DNA of 64,000 nucleotides from Corallococcus soli (GTDB lineage: Bacteria; Myxococcota; Myxococcia; Myxococcales; Myxococcaceae), in NCBI RefSeq assembly GCF_014930455.1, contig NZ_JAAIYO010000002.1, positions 434,001-498,000 of the forward strand, written 5' to 3'. Shown piece after piece: positions 44,801-52,760 of this stretch; the stretch's first letter is position 1, and each line of letters opens with the position of its first letter. The translations under genes were made by a program, and so were the position numbers. The notes beneath the pieces were generated by a model. It made no database searches. It saw only the letters and a list, made by a program, of their open reading frames with translations, and was not told the DNA's origin.

Positions 44801-45574
44801 ATCGACACGCTGAAGGAGCAGCTGCCCGAAGGGCTGTCCTTCCGGGGCCGCACCCGCGTGCTCAAGGAGACCTTCCGCGCCACGCGCGACATCCTCGACG
44901 TGGCCTTCAACGTGGTGCTGGATCCGTTGCGCCAGCACCGCGTCACCGACCCCGGCATGCGCGAATACATGAAGGCCGGGGAGCTGGCCCGCGAACGGCT
45001 CCTGTGGCTGCCGGAGGAGACGCTGGAGGGGCTCTACCGCGTGCAGTCCACCGAGCGCGGCGGCGTGCTGCCCCAGGTGAAGGCCTTCGCCTCCAGCACC
45101 GGCGAGGCGCGCTGGGTCGCCAAGGAGGTCGCGCGGCTGGTGCGCGAGGAGCACGTCCACCCGGGGGACATCCTGGTGGTGGCGCCCGTCATGCCCGCGT
45201 CGTTCACGGACGCGCTGCGCAAGGCGGGCGTGCCCGCGGAGGCCTACGGGGGCAAGGGCGGACGGGACGTGGCGGACTTCCGGGTGAGCGGCGTGGACCA
45301 CGTGCGCGCCACCACGGTGTTCTCCTGCAAGGGCCACGAGTGCCCCGTCGTCTTCTTCGCGGGCCTGGAGGCGCTGGACTCCATCGAGGCGTGGATGGCG
45401 GGGGCCCGCCAGCGCACCGAGCGCGAACACGAACGCATCCGCCGCGCGATGTTCTACGTGGGGGCCACCCGCGCCATGAAGCGCCAGTACCTCACCGGCG
45501 TGCGCGGAGGCCGCTTCCTCCAGGTGGCCGCGTCCTACGTGGAGACGCTGTCCGGCCACCGCACCGCACCTTGA
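41825..45574 (+). CDS. Tandem helicase: Upf1-type (SF1B) fused to UvrD-type (SF1A) module
   Basis: The 1,249-residue protein has a low-complexity N-terminus with a 10-residue repeat (about 80-103), then a region of about 200 residues of unknown type. Module 1 (about 345-790) is Upf1/DNA2-like: Walker A GPPGTGKT at 362-369, a coiled-coil insert rich in Glu/Arg, DEAG at 530-533, GDPKQIGPV, and IHRQQGTQYDVVMVD. Module 2 (about 830-1245) is UvrD-like: Walker A GVAGSGKT at 861-868, DEAQD at 946-950, FSCKGHECPVVFF, FYVGATRAMK. Both sets of ATPase motifs look intact. Start is GTG 41825. It may act on nucleic acid in repair or RNA processing; no helper gene is adjacent. Confidence 0.85.
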   Translation: MSRTPLMMRRTDEDSGQGEVPRDERAPDGLMPVLRVEYDTDVEAGGQVAPVLRVRSVWPPPEAGEEALPPEPVAGTAAASNVVREDSVRGDAVREDSVRGGAGSNLLRDSSARPATLDLLRTAALRLSAPKPAREAAREVTVREVPAPELVCVDDTAGSPPPEEAPARDVSASGDITPAERQAMQAAVSSGRRREQWVAPTYLPEELRDALVAERGQYRAQRLQEAREVGLAGPGVLGLVPVPAADPDWSGGSLLGFMGEELVFAGNIVHLDFESGRVFAASDSGEDLDRRALSCERWCYRPYDFAEALCAAASAYEERVPALTTALARARGESAASTPSARDAELIPVDRLWRQPWGCVWGPPGTGKTTAVADLIARALRAYPNERILAVAPTNRAADELVLRVSALLERDPIPLRPLARSIFRGGTGASEALAKLPTVALEENKTSKLRSTIQERERELTLERSRGGAAPELAKMQAELRTLRGRVKDPTLKEAEKGDSPLMVLTVHRALRLVSELEGEETFQRLVVDEAGMVTRAATALLAPLAKQVTLAGDPKQIGPVSRAAEGAGGGAQTWLRASALSHLEDAVKDAARPDVLLLRTQHRMHPDIARVVSHFCYGGALEDGDLVKDRAQRPAPVPAFPARAMWLVLDGLSRDHRRLTHGRGETGSGYQRELSAELAVTLARQAVRLGLTVLCVTPYRAQAALLRKLGNAAGLRHDMFSASTIHRQQGTQYDVVMVDTVAGGRPFPPHTLVPILNVAASRAKDYLLVLASRAEAGASPVPRRFLSLLPPVRVHPGTPPRLELIASQPRPPPPPAPPLVPVGLGGEIDGGRDVGPLFTQEQVSLFERRFDDGHHLVRGVAGSGKTYVLAHWAARYLLENPRARVLVSFYNRSLAPLVDKLLVEALTVRAGASAVPALKAQVTVKHVGALRRFAPQAFDAVFVDEAQDMDAKALAALHALVRPRVGEDGRESRCFQLFMDDSQNVYGQVPIDTLKEQLPEGLSFRGRTRVLKETFRATRDILDVAFNVVLDPLRQHRVTDPGMREYMKAGELARERLLWLPEETLEGLYRVQSTERGGVLPQVKAFASSTGEARWVAKEVARLVREEHVHPGDILVVAPVMPASFTDALRKAGVPAEAYGGKGGRDVADFRVSGVDHVRATTVFSCKGHECPVVFFAGLEALDSIEAWMAGARQRTEREHERIRRAMFYVGATRAMKRQYLTGVRGGRFLQVAASYVETLSGHRTAP
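42071..42123. repeat. 30-bp tandem repeat in the N-terminus of the helicase gene
   Basis: A 23-base unit beginning GTGCGCGAGGACTCCGT recurs at 42071 and 42101 with a 30-base period and one mismatch, encoding VREDSVRG twice. It lies in a disordered, charge-rich part. Confidence 0.8.
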
Positions 45575-45606
45575 AGCGGAAGGCGGCAGGGCACTTCACC
45601 CGCCGA

Positions 45607-45972
45607 CTACATCCGCCAGGCCGTCGCTCCCGCGCGCTTGCCGAACACCGGCTGGCCGTACACCTCGCGGAAGCGGGCGCGCAGCATGTCGAAGGTCTGC
45701 TGGAGGTCCGGCGTCGCCGGCTTCGCCTCCGGCAACTGCCCGCCCATCCGCGAGAAGCAGCGGCTCATGGCGCCGTCCAGCCACTGCGTCGCGGCGGTGG
45801 TGTCCTGGTCCTGCAACCGCTCGAACACGGACAGGGCGCGCTCCAACGTCTCGCCCACCAGCTCCGTGGCATCGATGGTGCTGCCCGCGCACAGCTTCGC
45901 GGCCCGAACCTCCAGGGCCGGACGATGCGTGCGAACGAACTCCCCGAAGGCATGCAGATTCACGATCACCAT
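45607..45972 (-). CDS. Small sigma-70 region-2-like protein
   Basis: The 121-residue product has an N-terminal helical region ALEVRAAKLCAGSTIDATELVGETLERALSVFERL. This aligns in pattern with ECF sigma region 2 (alternating hydrophobic, D/E-L-VxETLxRAL). The C-terminal half lacks a recognisable region 4 DNA-binding helix-turn-helix and ends GKRAGATAW. It could be a degenerate sigma factor, an anti-sigma-like partner or a sigma-binding regulator. It is convergent with the helicase gene, 32 bases apart, and has a 244-base upstream gap in which I saw nothing clear. Confidence 0.5.
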   Translation of the reverse strand: MVIVNLHAFGEFVRTHRPALEVRAAKLCAGSTIDATELVGETLERALSVFERLQDQDTTAATQWLDGAMSRCFSRMGGQLPEAKPATPDLQQTFDMLRARFREVYGQPVFGKRAGATAWRM

Positions 45973-46216
45973 TCTTAATCCCTCGCCCCGTCGCTGTCAG
46001 AACGTCCGACAACAAAAACCTTGGATCCCGGCTTTTATGCGCGCCCGGGTGGAAAATGGTGGTGGGGTTGACTGATAGGTTCCCTGGAGTCTCAGGAAGC
46101 AAGACAGCGGGGGGACTTCCCGCTGTGCGGCGGGCCTGCGAGCCTTCGCTAGGGGTGGGCGGGCAGAGCCCGGGCGCCAGCGCTGTTCTGGGGCCCGCCT
46201 GAACAGGGAGACGCGA

Positions 46217-47002
46217 ATGCGCCGCGCGGTGGAGCTGACGGACATCGGTGGGGGCTGTGAAGAGGGGCCGCGGGTGCTGCTCCTGCCGGGGCTGGGTGCC
46301 CGGGGCACGGGCTTCCGGGCGCTGGCCGAGCGGCTGGCGGACGTGGCCCGTCCCGTCCTGGTCGAGTACCCGGAGGGCGAGCATGCGGCGTGTGGCGCGC
46401 GGGCGCTGGCCGAACAGGTGCTCCGGGCGGCGGGGACGGTGGACGCGGTGGTGGCCAGCTCCTTTGGCGGCATGGTGGCGGCGCACCTGGCCGCGGGCGG
46501 GGCGACGCGGGGCGTGGCGTTCCTGGGCTCGTTCACGCGCACCACGCACGTCGGCCCCCGGGGCCGGCTCATCGCGATGATGGGACCCATCGCGGTGCTG
46601 GGACGTCCGGGGCGCGTGGCGGCGTCGCTGGCGGCGTGGCGGCCGGTGCCCTCCGCGCAGGTGGCGGACGTGGTGCCCACCACGACGCTGGAGCGCCTGA
46701 CGACGCTGCGTCGCGCCTTCGCCATCCACACCGAACCGCCACCGCCGGACCTGCGTGCGTCGAAGGTGGCGTGCCTGTGCATCCAGGGGGACCGCGACGT
46801 GCTGGTGCCTCCGGCGACGCTGGAGCGGCTGGTGGCGTCGCTGCCCGCCGGCACGCCCCGGCACCTGCTGCGCGGCGCGGGCCACGTGCCCTACTTCTCG
46901 CACCCGGAGGAGTGCGCGAGGCTGCTCGGGCCGTGGCTGCGGGAGCTGGGGCCGCTGGGGTTCGCGGCGGCGGCGGGCGCGGGCCTGGGCTCCGCGGCCT
47001 GA
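46217..47002 (+). CDS. Alpha/beta-hydrolase fold protein
   Basis: The 261-residue protein has the fold's core: VLLLPGLGARGTGFRALAERL (oxyanion region), the nucleophile elbow VVASSFGGMVAAHL, the acid in QGDRDVLVPP and the His in GAGHVPYFSHPEE. The triad Ser/Asp/His is therefore complete by motif. There is no signal peptide. The substrate is unknown; an esterase or lipase-like role on a small ester is typical. GGGAGA five bases before the ATG supports the start. Confidence 0.82.
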   Translation: MRRAVELTDIGGGCEEGPRVLLLPGLGARGTGFRALAERLADVARPVLVEYPEGEHAACGARALAEQVLRAAGTVDAVVASSFGGMVAAHLAAGGATRGVAFLGSFTRTTHVGPRGRLIAMMGPIAVLGRPGRVAASLAAWRPVPSAQVADVVPTTTLERLTTLRRAFAIHTEPPPPDLRASKVACLCIQGDRDVLVPPATLERLVASLPAGTPRHLLRGAGHVPYFSHPEECARLLGPWLRELGPLGFAAAAGAGLGSAA

Positions 47003-47113
47003 GGGGGCGCACGGGGCCGTCGGAGCCTTGACGCACGGGGCCGGGGCGACGGATCCATCCGTCCCGCGGGGGGGTGTACGGATGCGCGCCCGGGCGGTAG
47101 TTTGCGACCGCCG

Positions 47114-47983
47114 ATGTCGACCCGTGCTCTTCGTGCGTTCCTCCTCCTGGCGTCCCTGTCCACGGCGGCCCACGCCGCCTCGGAACCTGCTTCCGGGGTG
47201 ACGGCCTCGCCGGTGCTGCCCACCCTTCCCACCCACGAGGTGGCCCCCGCGCCAGCGCCCGAGCCCCGGCGCACGGTGCTGCTCCTGGGCGACAGCCTCA
47301 TCGCCACGGGCTTCGGGGAGTACCTCCAGACGCAGCTCTCCGCGCACCCGCGGATCCGCTGCGAGCGCCGGGCGAAGTCGTCCACGGGGCTGGCGCGCCC
47401 GGACTTCTTCGACTGGCTGGAGGTGGGCCAGCAGGAGGTCCAGCAGCACCAGCCGGACGTCGTGGTGGTCATCCTGGGAGGCAACGACGGACAGGCCCTG
47501 CACACCAAGGTGGGCCAGGCCACCGTCGCCTGGGGCAACCCGGACTGGGGTGACGGCTACCGGCAGCGCGTGCAGGAGTTCACCACGGCCATCTCCGCGC
47601 CGGGCCGGAAGATCATCTGGTTGGAGCTGCCCGCGACGGGCCGTCACCGCTTCGAACAGAAGCTCGCGTTGATCCGCGGCCTCCAGCGCGAGGTCATCAC
47701 CGCCCGCGAGGACGCCGTGCACCTGGACACCCGGCCCTTCTTCACCGACGCGCGCGGCCGGGCGCTGAACAAGGCCCCCGTGGAGGGCTTCCGCAAGCCC
47801 ATGCGCCTGCGCATGACGGACGGCGTGCACTTCACCGTGGCGGGTGGGCGCTACTTCGCGAGCAAGGTGTACCCGGAGGTGCTGGGCGTGCTGGGGCTGG
47901 AGCCCGGGCAGAAGCACACCGCGCGCCCGGCCGGGGGGCCTACGCCGGCGCGGCAGGCCCGCGCAGCTCCGTCGTCACCGTGA
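47114..47983 (+). CDS. Exported SGNH-hydrolase-like protein (DUF459 family)
   Basis: The 289-residue protein has a signal peptide (cut near AHA-ASEP) and a Pro-rich spacer, then an SGNH fold: VLLLGDSLIATGFGEYL (Ser block I), VVVILGGNDGQ (Asn block III) and MTDGVHFTVAGGRYFA (Asp/His block V). These give the catalytic triad of SGNH esterases or acyl-transferases. DUF459 members may act on peptidoglycan or polysaccharide esters. ATG 47114 is preferred over TTG 47102. Confidence 0.8.
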   Translation: MSTRALRAFLLLASLSTAAHAASEPASGVTASPVLPTLPTHEVAPAPAPEPRRTVLLLGDSLIATGFGEYLQTQLSAHPRIRCERRAKSSTGLARPDFFDWLEVGQQEVQQHQPDVVVVILGGNDGQALHTKVGQATVAWGNPDWGDGYRQRVQEFTTAISAPGRKIIWLELPATGRHRFEQKLALIRGLQREVITAREDAVHLDTRPFFTDARGRALNKAPVEGFRKPMRLRMTDGVHFTVAGGRYFASKVYPEVLGVLGLEPGQKHTARPAGGPTPARQARAAPSSP

Positions 47984-47999
47984 CGGGACGTCCCGGGCT

Positions 48000-48857
48000 T
48001 CAGGAGTGACCGGACCAGGAGGGCTCGCTGCCCGCGTCCGGGCGGAGCCTGCGGACGGCGCGCAGCAGCAGCTCCTCGTCGCGCGGGTTGGCGAGGAAGC
48101 CCCGCGCGCCCAGCTTCCGGGCTCGCTCGAAGCCCTCGTCGTCGGACGTGCCATGCACGATGAGCGAGCCCTCGATGTGGACCTCGCCCGCGAGCAGCCC
48201 CTCCATGGCCTGCAGGGGCGCGAGCACCACGTCGTTGTCGCGCGTGTGCAGCACCTCCAGCGGGGTGGCGACGCGGGACGTGATGCCGTTGCGCGCCAGC
48301 GTCCGCGAGATCAGCACCGCGGTGACGGGCGGCCAGCCGTAGAGCATCAGCGGTGGACTGGGCACCGCCGGGCGCTGGGGCTCCGGCGCGGACCCGGCCG
48401 CGTCGCGGATGCCATAGAGGGCGCTGAGCGCGCGGGACAGCGCGCCGTCGGAGGCCAGGTGCGGCTCCACGCGGGCCTTGCCGGACACGGCGCGCACGTC
48501 GTCCACCGCGTCCAGGGACAGCGGCGCGGGCACGGCCAGGTGGAGCACCTCGCGGTCCTCGCGCTGCTCCAGCCCGAGCGGCACGACACCGTACTGCCGG
48601 GCGATGCGCGCGGGCACCAGCGCGGTGAGGGAGCGGTCGAGCGGGTGCCGGTCCAGGTCCACCGCGTCCACGTCGAACTGGACGGCGAGCCCGCGCAGGA
48701 CGTCCGCCTCCGTGCACACGCCTTCGCTCACCAGCGCGCGTCCCAGGGGGACCCGCACCTCGTGATGGTGCACGAGTCCCAGGCGGAGCTGGCCCCTGTC
48801 GACCACTCCAAGTTCCAGGAGGATTTCCCCCAACGGGCGTCTGGTGCCGATTTCCAT
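48000..48857 (-). CDS. MshEN-type domain protein with pseudo-receiver-like C-terminus
   Basis: The 285-residue protein begins with two repeats of the GspE/MshE N-terminal type: PLGEILLELGVVDRGQLRLGL and PLGRALVSEGVCTEADVLRGLA, each with the L-G-x-x-L spacing that in MshE binds cyclic di-GMP. The C-terminal part (about 170-275) has TAVLISRTLARNGI, DNDVVLAPLQAM, IVHGTSDDEGFERARKLGARGFLANP, a receiver-like fold without the usual phospho-Asp environment. I infer a c-di-GMP-responsive regulator. It lacks the ATPase of GspE. It is convergent with the SGNH gene. Confidence 0.6.
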   Translation of the reverse strand: MEIGTRRPLGEILLELGVVDRGQLRLGLVHHHEVRVPLGRALVSEGVCTEADVLRGLAVQFDVDAVDLDRHPLDRSLTALVPARIARQYGVVPLGLEQREDREVLHLAVPAPLSLDAVDDVRAVSGKARVEPHLASDGALSRALSALYGIRDAAGSAPEPQRPAVPSPPLMLYGWPPVTAVLISRTLARNGITSRVATPLEVLHTRDNDVVLAPLQAMEGLLAGEVHIEGSLIVHGTSDDEGFERARKLGARGFLANPRDEELLLRAVRRLRPDAGSEPSWSGHS

Positions 48858-48974
48858 GCCTTCTCAACGTGGCAACCCGACCCGCGCGCGACGACGCTCG
48901 GCCGTGCGCCCGCCTGCCCGCTCGCCCTCATCGCGCGTGAAGGGGGAGGGGGCGGCGGGGAACCAGGGGCCCTG

Positions 48975-49343
48975 CTACCCGTGCGCGGGGAAGAGGGCTT
49001 CGTAGGCCTCCGGCCGGAAGCCGACGGTCACCGACGTGGGGGTGACGAGCACGGGCCGCTTCACGAGCTTCCCGTCCGCGGCGAGCCACTCCACCAGCTC
49101 CGAGTCCGAGGCCGCGTCGACCTTCTCCTTTCCCAGGGCGCGGTAGCTCTGGCCGCTGGTGTTGAGCCACTTGCGGACGGACAGCCCGCTCAGGGCAATC
49201 CACAGGAGGAGCTCCGAAACGGTGGGGGGCTGGTCGACGATGGGGCGCGTCCGGTAGGAGACGCCGCGCGCCTCCAGCCATTTTTGCGCCTTCTTGCAGG
49301 TGTCACACCCGGAGTACGCGAGCACGAGGATGTCTTCGGACAT
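48975..49343 (-). CDS. ArsC/Spx-family protein
   Basis: The 122-residue thioredoxin-fold protein has YSGCDTCKKAQKWLEARG near the start (CxxC), DQPPTVSELLLWI, and RPVLVTPTSVTVGF, the cis-Pro region. The length and CxxC fit Spx/ArsC-like proteins of the ArsC family. Whether it reduces arsenate or regulates transcription is not clear; no arsenic genes are near. Confidence 0.82.
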   Translation of the reverse strand: MSEDILVLAYSGCDTCKKAQKWLEARGVSYRTRPIVDQPPTVSELLLWIALSGLSVRKWLNTSGQSYRALGKEKVDAASDSELVEWLAADGKLVKRPVLVTPTSVTVGFRPEAYEALFPAHG

Positions 49344-49419
49344 GCGCGGCTTCTAGCAGACCCGACGCTGGCGGGACGCGCGTGCTGGCATCCATGGATC
49401 CTCACTGGGAAGAGTGCAC

Positions 49420-50844
49420 ATGAACCGCTCACGAAACCGCTCCGTCGCCCTGTCCGTCCTGTGTGCCTGCCTGGGCGCGGTGGGGTGCGCGGGCGACGCC
49501 AGGCCGAACGCGGAGGTGCCCTTCGTGCCCGACACTGACTCATTGGGAGGCGGCGACGCGGGAACTGCGGAGCAAGACGCGGGACCCTCCGGGGACCGGG
49601 ACGCGGGTGGCCCCGGAGACGCCGACGCGGGGCAGGCCGACGCGGGCCCCGTGGACGCGGGCGCCGCCGATGCTGGCCGGGCCGACGCGGGAGCCCCGGA
49701 CGCGGGCTCCTCCGGAGGCACGGACGCCGGCACGTCCGATGGTGGCCCGACGCTCCCCTCCAACGGCGGCACGCAGGTCACGGGCACGATGCCCGTGCGC
49801 CTGACGCTGGCGGGCTCTCCCTACCGCGTCGTGGGCAATGCGCAGTACGTCGTCACCATCCCCAAGGGCCAGACGACGACGGTGGAGCCGGGCGTCGTCA
49901 TCGACTTCCAGGGCAACCCCGACGTGACACAGGCGGACGTGCGGGACGGGGCGCAGGACGTGATGAACCACCAGGACGGCCGCGTGGAGCTGCGCGTGTA
50001 TGGCCGCATCCTGGTGCAGGGCACCGCGCAGGCGCCGGTGACGCTCACCTCCACGAACCCCTACGGCTGGTGGGGCATGAACTTCTTCGGGGACGCGTCG
50101 AAGGGGACCGGCCATCCGTCCTTCGTGCACATGGTCTTCGAGAAGGTCCGCAAGAACGAATACAACGGCGACCGGGACCGCACGCGCGGCGCGCTCTGGG
50201 CGTACTACCCCGGGCCGGTGACCATCCAGCACTCGCTCTTCCGCGACAACGAGTCCTCCGGCAAGTGCGGCGCGCTGGACCTGATGTTCACCGACGGCTC
50301 GGTGGTGACGGACACTGTCTTCGAGAACAACCGCACGCTCGACGTCGACCGCTTCGCCTCCGGAAACGGGGCCACCTCCGGCGGCGGCGCGATGTGCGTC
50401 ACCCACGGGCGCAACTCCACCGTGCGCGGCAACACCTTCAGGAACAACACGCTGTCGGCCTTCCGGGGCAGCCACTCCAACGCCCTCGTGTCGCGCACCT
50501 ACGAGGTGTGGCCCAACGGCTCCAACCACTACGACCTGGGGGGCGGGGGGGCGCTGCACTACTTCCAGCCCGACAACGACCTCATCGAGGACAACCGCTT
50601 CGAAAACAACACCGCCGTGGGGGGCCCCGGCGCGGCCCTCTACCTGGAGGACGTGCCCAACGCGGGCGTCACCTTGAAGGGCAACCAGTTCATCGGCAAC
50701 CGCGCGGGCGCCGGAGGCGTCATCGTCTGCAATCGCGGTAGTGGCACCGGCGTCGAGCTGGTGCTGGGCGCGGGCAACACCTTCAGCGGCAACACCACCA
50801 ACGGCGCCGTGGCCCCGCAGGTGACGGGCGACTGCGCGCGCTAG
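49420..50844 (+). CDS. Beta-helix lipoprotein with Asp-Ala-Gly repeat linker
   Basis: The 474-residue protein has a lipoprotein signal (lipobox GAVGCAG). Residues about 40-115 are a low-complexity linker with about a dozen Asp-Ala-Gly units. A parallel beta-helix follows: VTIPKGQTTTVEPGVVIDF, RVYGRILVQGTAQAPVTLTS, and later Asn-rich coils (NTFRNNTL, ENNTAVGG, GNQFIGNRAGAG). The fold suits binding or degrading extracellular polysaccharide, but no lyase residues are visible. Start ATG 49420 is preferred over GTG 49414. It shares the linker style with the protein at 7103-8599. Confidence 0.78.
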   Translation: MNRSRNRSVALSVLCACLGAVGCAGDARPNAEVPFVPDTDSLGGGDAGTAEQDAGPSGDRDAGGPGDADAGQADAGPVDAGAADAGRADAGAPDAGSSGGTDAGTSDGGPTLPSNGGTQVTGTMPVRLTLAGSPYRVVGNAQYVVTIPKGQTTTVEPGVVIDFQGNPDVTQADVRDGAQDVMNHQDGRVELRVYGRILVQGTAQAPVTLTSTNPYGWWGMNFFGDASKGTGHPSFVHMVFEKVRKNEYNGDRDRTRGALWAYYPGPVTIQHSLFRDNESSGKCGALDLMFTDGSVVTDTVFENNRTLDVDRFASGNGATSGGGAMCVTHGRNSTVRGNTFRNNTLSAFRGSHSNALVSRTYEVWPNGSNHYDLGGGGALHYFQPDNDLIEDNRFENNTAVGGPGAALYLEDVPNAGVTLKGNQFIGNRAGAGGVIVCNRGSGTGVELVLGAGNTFSGNTTNGAVAPQVTGDCAR

Positions 50845-50985
50845 CCGCACCGCTGAAGGGGCCAACACGCCGGTCGCCGACCCTTCCGCCTGGAGGGCGG
50901 GCGGGCTGCCGTGCCCCCCGACCTGCCCCGGTGTACGTCGAAGCGCATCCTTCCGGAGACCGTCACACCCGGAGGTCTTGGACGC

Positions 50986-52026
50986 ATGGAGGGCACCCGC
51001 GCGCAACCCATTCCCCCACTCGAAGGGGCGCTGGACGACGTGCCCACGAAGCGCCGCCGGGGCTGGTGGATTCCGGGCGCGCTGTTGCTGGTCGCGGTGC
51101 TCGCCTTCCTCTTCTCCCGGCACGCGGAGGAGAAGGACTTCCTGGACCTGCTGCGCCAGGCCCGGCCCGGGTGGTTGCTGGTGGCCGCCGCGTTCCAGGT
51201 GGGCACGTACCTGTGCGTGGCGGGCATCTGGTGGACGGTGCTGCGCCGCTCCCGGGTGCGCACCTCGCTCTGGTCGCTGACGCGGCTGTCGCTGATGAAG
51301 CTGGCGTTCGACCAGGTCATCCCCACCGGCGGCGTGGGCGGCTCGCTCCTTGTCGGGCGGGGCCTGCGCCGCGAAGGCGCGAGCCCCGGCACCGCCGCGG
51401 GCGCGGTGTTGCTGACGGTGCTGTGCTTCTACGTCGCGCAGGCGCTGGGCGTGGGCGTCAGCCTCTTCTTCCTCTGGCGCAGGGCGGAGCTGAACGAGTG
51501 GATCCAGTGGCTCGTCACCGCCTTCGGCGTGCTGGCGGTGGCCATCCCCGTCGGCATCCTCTGGGCGACGCGGCACCGCGAGTGGAAGCCGGGCCGCTGG
51601 GCGAAGCGCATCCCCTCGCTGGGCACGATGCTCAAGGCCATCGCGGAGGTGCCCCCCGGCCTGCTGCTCGACCCCGGCCTGCTCGCGCGCGGCGTCGCCC
51701 TCCAACTGGGCGTCTACGTGCTGGACGCGGCCACCCTGGGCGCGATGCTGCTCGCGCTGGGCCAGGAGGCTTCGCCCAGCACCGTGTTCGTCAGCTTCAT
51801 GGTGGCCTCCATGGCGGAGACCGTGTCCATCATCCCCGGGGGCGTGGGCACCTACGAGGCCGCGTCCGTGGGCATGCTCAACCTCTTCGGCGTCCCCGTG
51901 GAGGCCGCGCTCGCGAGCACGCTGCTGCTGCGCGGCTTCACCCTGTGGCTGCCGCTCGGGCCCGGCCTGTACCTCCTGCGCCACACCCTCCGCGGGGGCC
52001 CCTCGCCCGGCAGGCAACCAGGCTGA
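50986..52026 (+). CDS. Flippase-like membrane protein (LPG synthase TM / UPF0104 family)
   Basis: The 346-residue protein has about eight membrane helices and the UPF0104 signatures: SLMKLAFDQVIPTGGVGGSLLVGR, SFMVASMAETVSIIPGGVGTYEA, and GFTLWLPLGPGLYLL. The family is the membrane part of lysyl-phosphatidylglycerol synthase and related putative lipid flippases; here there is no synthase domain. It may move a lipid or glycolipid across the inner membrane. GGAGGT nine bases before ATG 50986 decides the start. Confidence 0.8.
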   Translation: MEGTRAQPIPPLEGALDDVPTKRRRGWWIPGALLLVAVLAFLFSRHAEEKDFLDLLRQARPGWLLVAAAFQVGTYLCVAGIWWTVLRRSRVRTSLWSLTRLSLMKLAFDQVIPTGGVGGSLLVGRGLRREGASPGTAAGAVLLTVLCFYVAQALGVGVSLFFLWRRAELNEWIQWLVTAFGVLAVAIPVGILWATRHREWKPGRWAKRIPSLGTMLKAIAEVPPGLLLDPGLLARGVALQLGVYVLDAATLGAMLLALGQEASPSTVFVSFMVASMAETVSIIPGGVGTYEAASVGMLNLFGVPVEAALASTLLLRGFTLWLPLGPGLYLLRHTLRGGPSPGRQPG

Positions 52027-52154
52027 GCCGGCTGGCGGACGTCACTGACCCCCAGGCTTCCCCGTGGGCCGTCGCGTCCGCCGCCGCTTCCCGTCGCCGC
52101 CCGGGTGCGCGATGGTTCGCGTCCGTGGACACCCGAAGCGGGGATGAAGCGCGG

Positions 52155-52565
52155 ATGAACCAGGGCCCGGCGTTGTTCCTCCATCCCGGTGTGAAGGTCC
52201 GGCCCTGCGAGTGGGGGATGGGCGTCTTCACCGATGCCTTCATCCCTGCGGGAGCGCTCATCGAGGAGTGCCACTACCTCAAGGTCCCCCAGCGCCAGTG
52301 CCAGGGCGAGCCGCTGGACGACTACGTCTTCGAGATCCGCTGGCACCGCCACGAGAATCCCCGCGAGGGGAACTGGGTCGCGCTCGTGATGGGCTACGGG
52401 ATGATCTACAACCACGCCAGCGACCCCAACGCGTCCTACAGCCGCGCCGTGGACCTTGATGTGTTCCGTTATCACGCACTGCGGGACATCCACCCCGGTG
52501 AGCAGATCTTCATCAGCTACGGCGAAAACTGGTGGACCGCGAGAGGCGAGGAAGTCCCTCCCTGA
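52155..52565 (+). CDS. SET-domain protein
   Basis: The 136-residue product is a single SET domain with GMGVFTDAFIPAGALIEECHYL near the start, YGMIYNHASDPNASY (the NH motif in the pseudoknot) and ALRDIHPGEQIFISYGENWW. SET domains methylate lysines with SAM, mostly in eukaryotes, and are scattered in bacteria. No target is evident. It follows the flippase-like gene by 128 bases in the same direction. Confidence 0.8.
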   Translation: MNQGPALFLHPGVKVRPCEWGMGVFTDAFIPAGALIEECHYLKVPQRQCQGEPLDDYVFEIRWHRHENPREGNWVALVMGYGMIYNHASDPNASYSRAVDLDVFRYHALRDIHPGEQIFISYGENWWTARGEEVPP

Positions 52566-52760
52566 GTCGCATCTGCACCGTGTGCGCACCTGACAGGTGC
52601 GTTCCCACCTCATGCTCCGTGAGGTGGTGAGGTTCCTCTTAAGGAATGGCGAAACGGGCGGAAATCAAATCCCCGCTGAAAGCGTCGGCCGCAAACAGTA
52701 GGATACGCTCGCCTGTGCGCCGGTCATCAGGCCGCTCGGGTGCGAGGAATGCCAGACACC

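Noticed and set aside
45596-47917. 773-codon minus-strand frame across the hydrolase genes
   Set aside because: Composition and coverage of recognised genes on the opposite strand show it is a shadow.
49601-49760. Repetitive DAG-coding DNA as a possible CRISPR or satellite array
   Set aside because: The units are in frame, degenerate and codon-based, with no spacers; they encode a protein linker.
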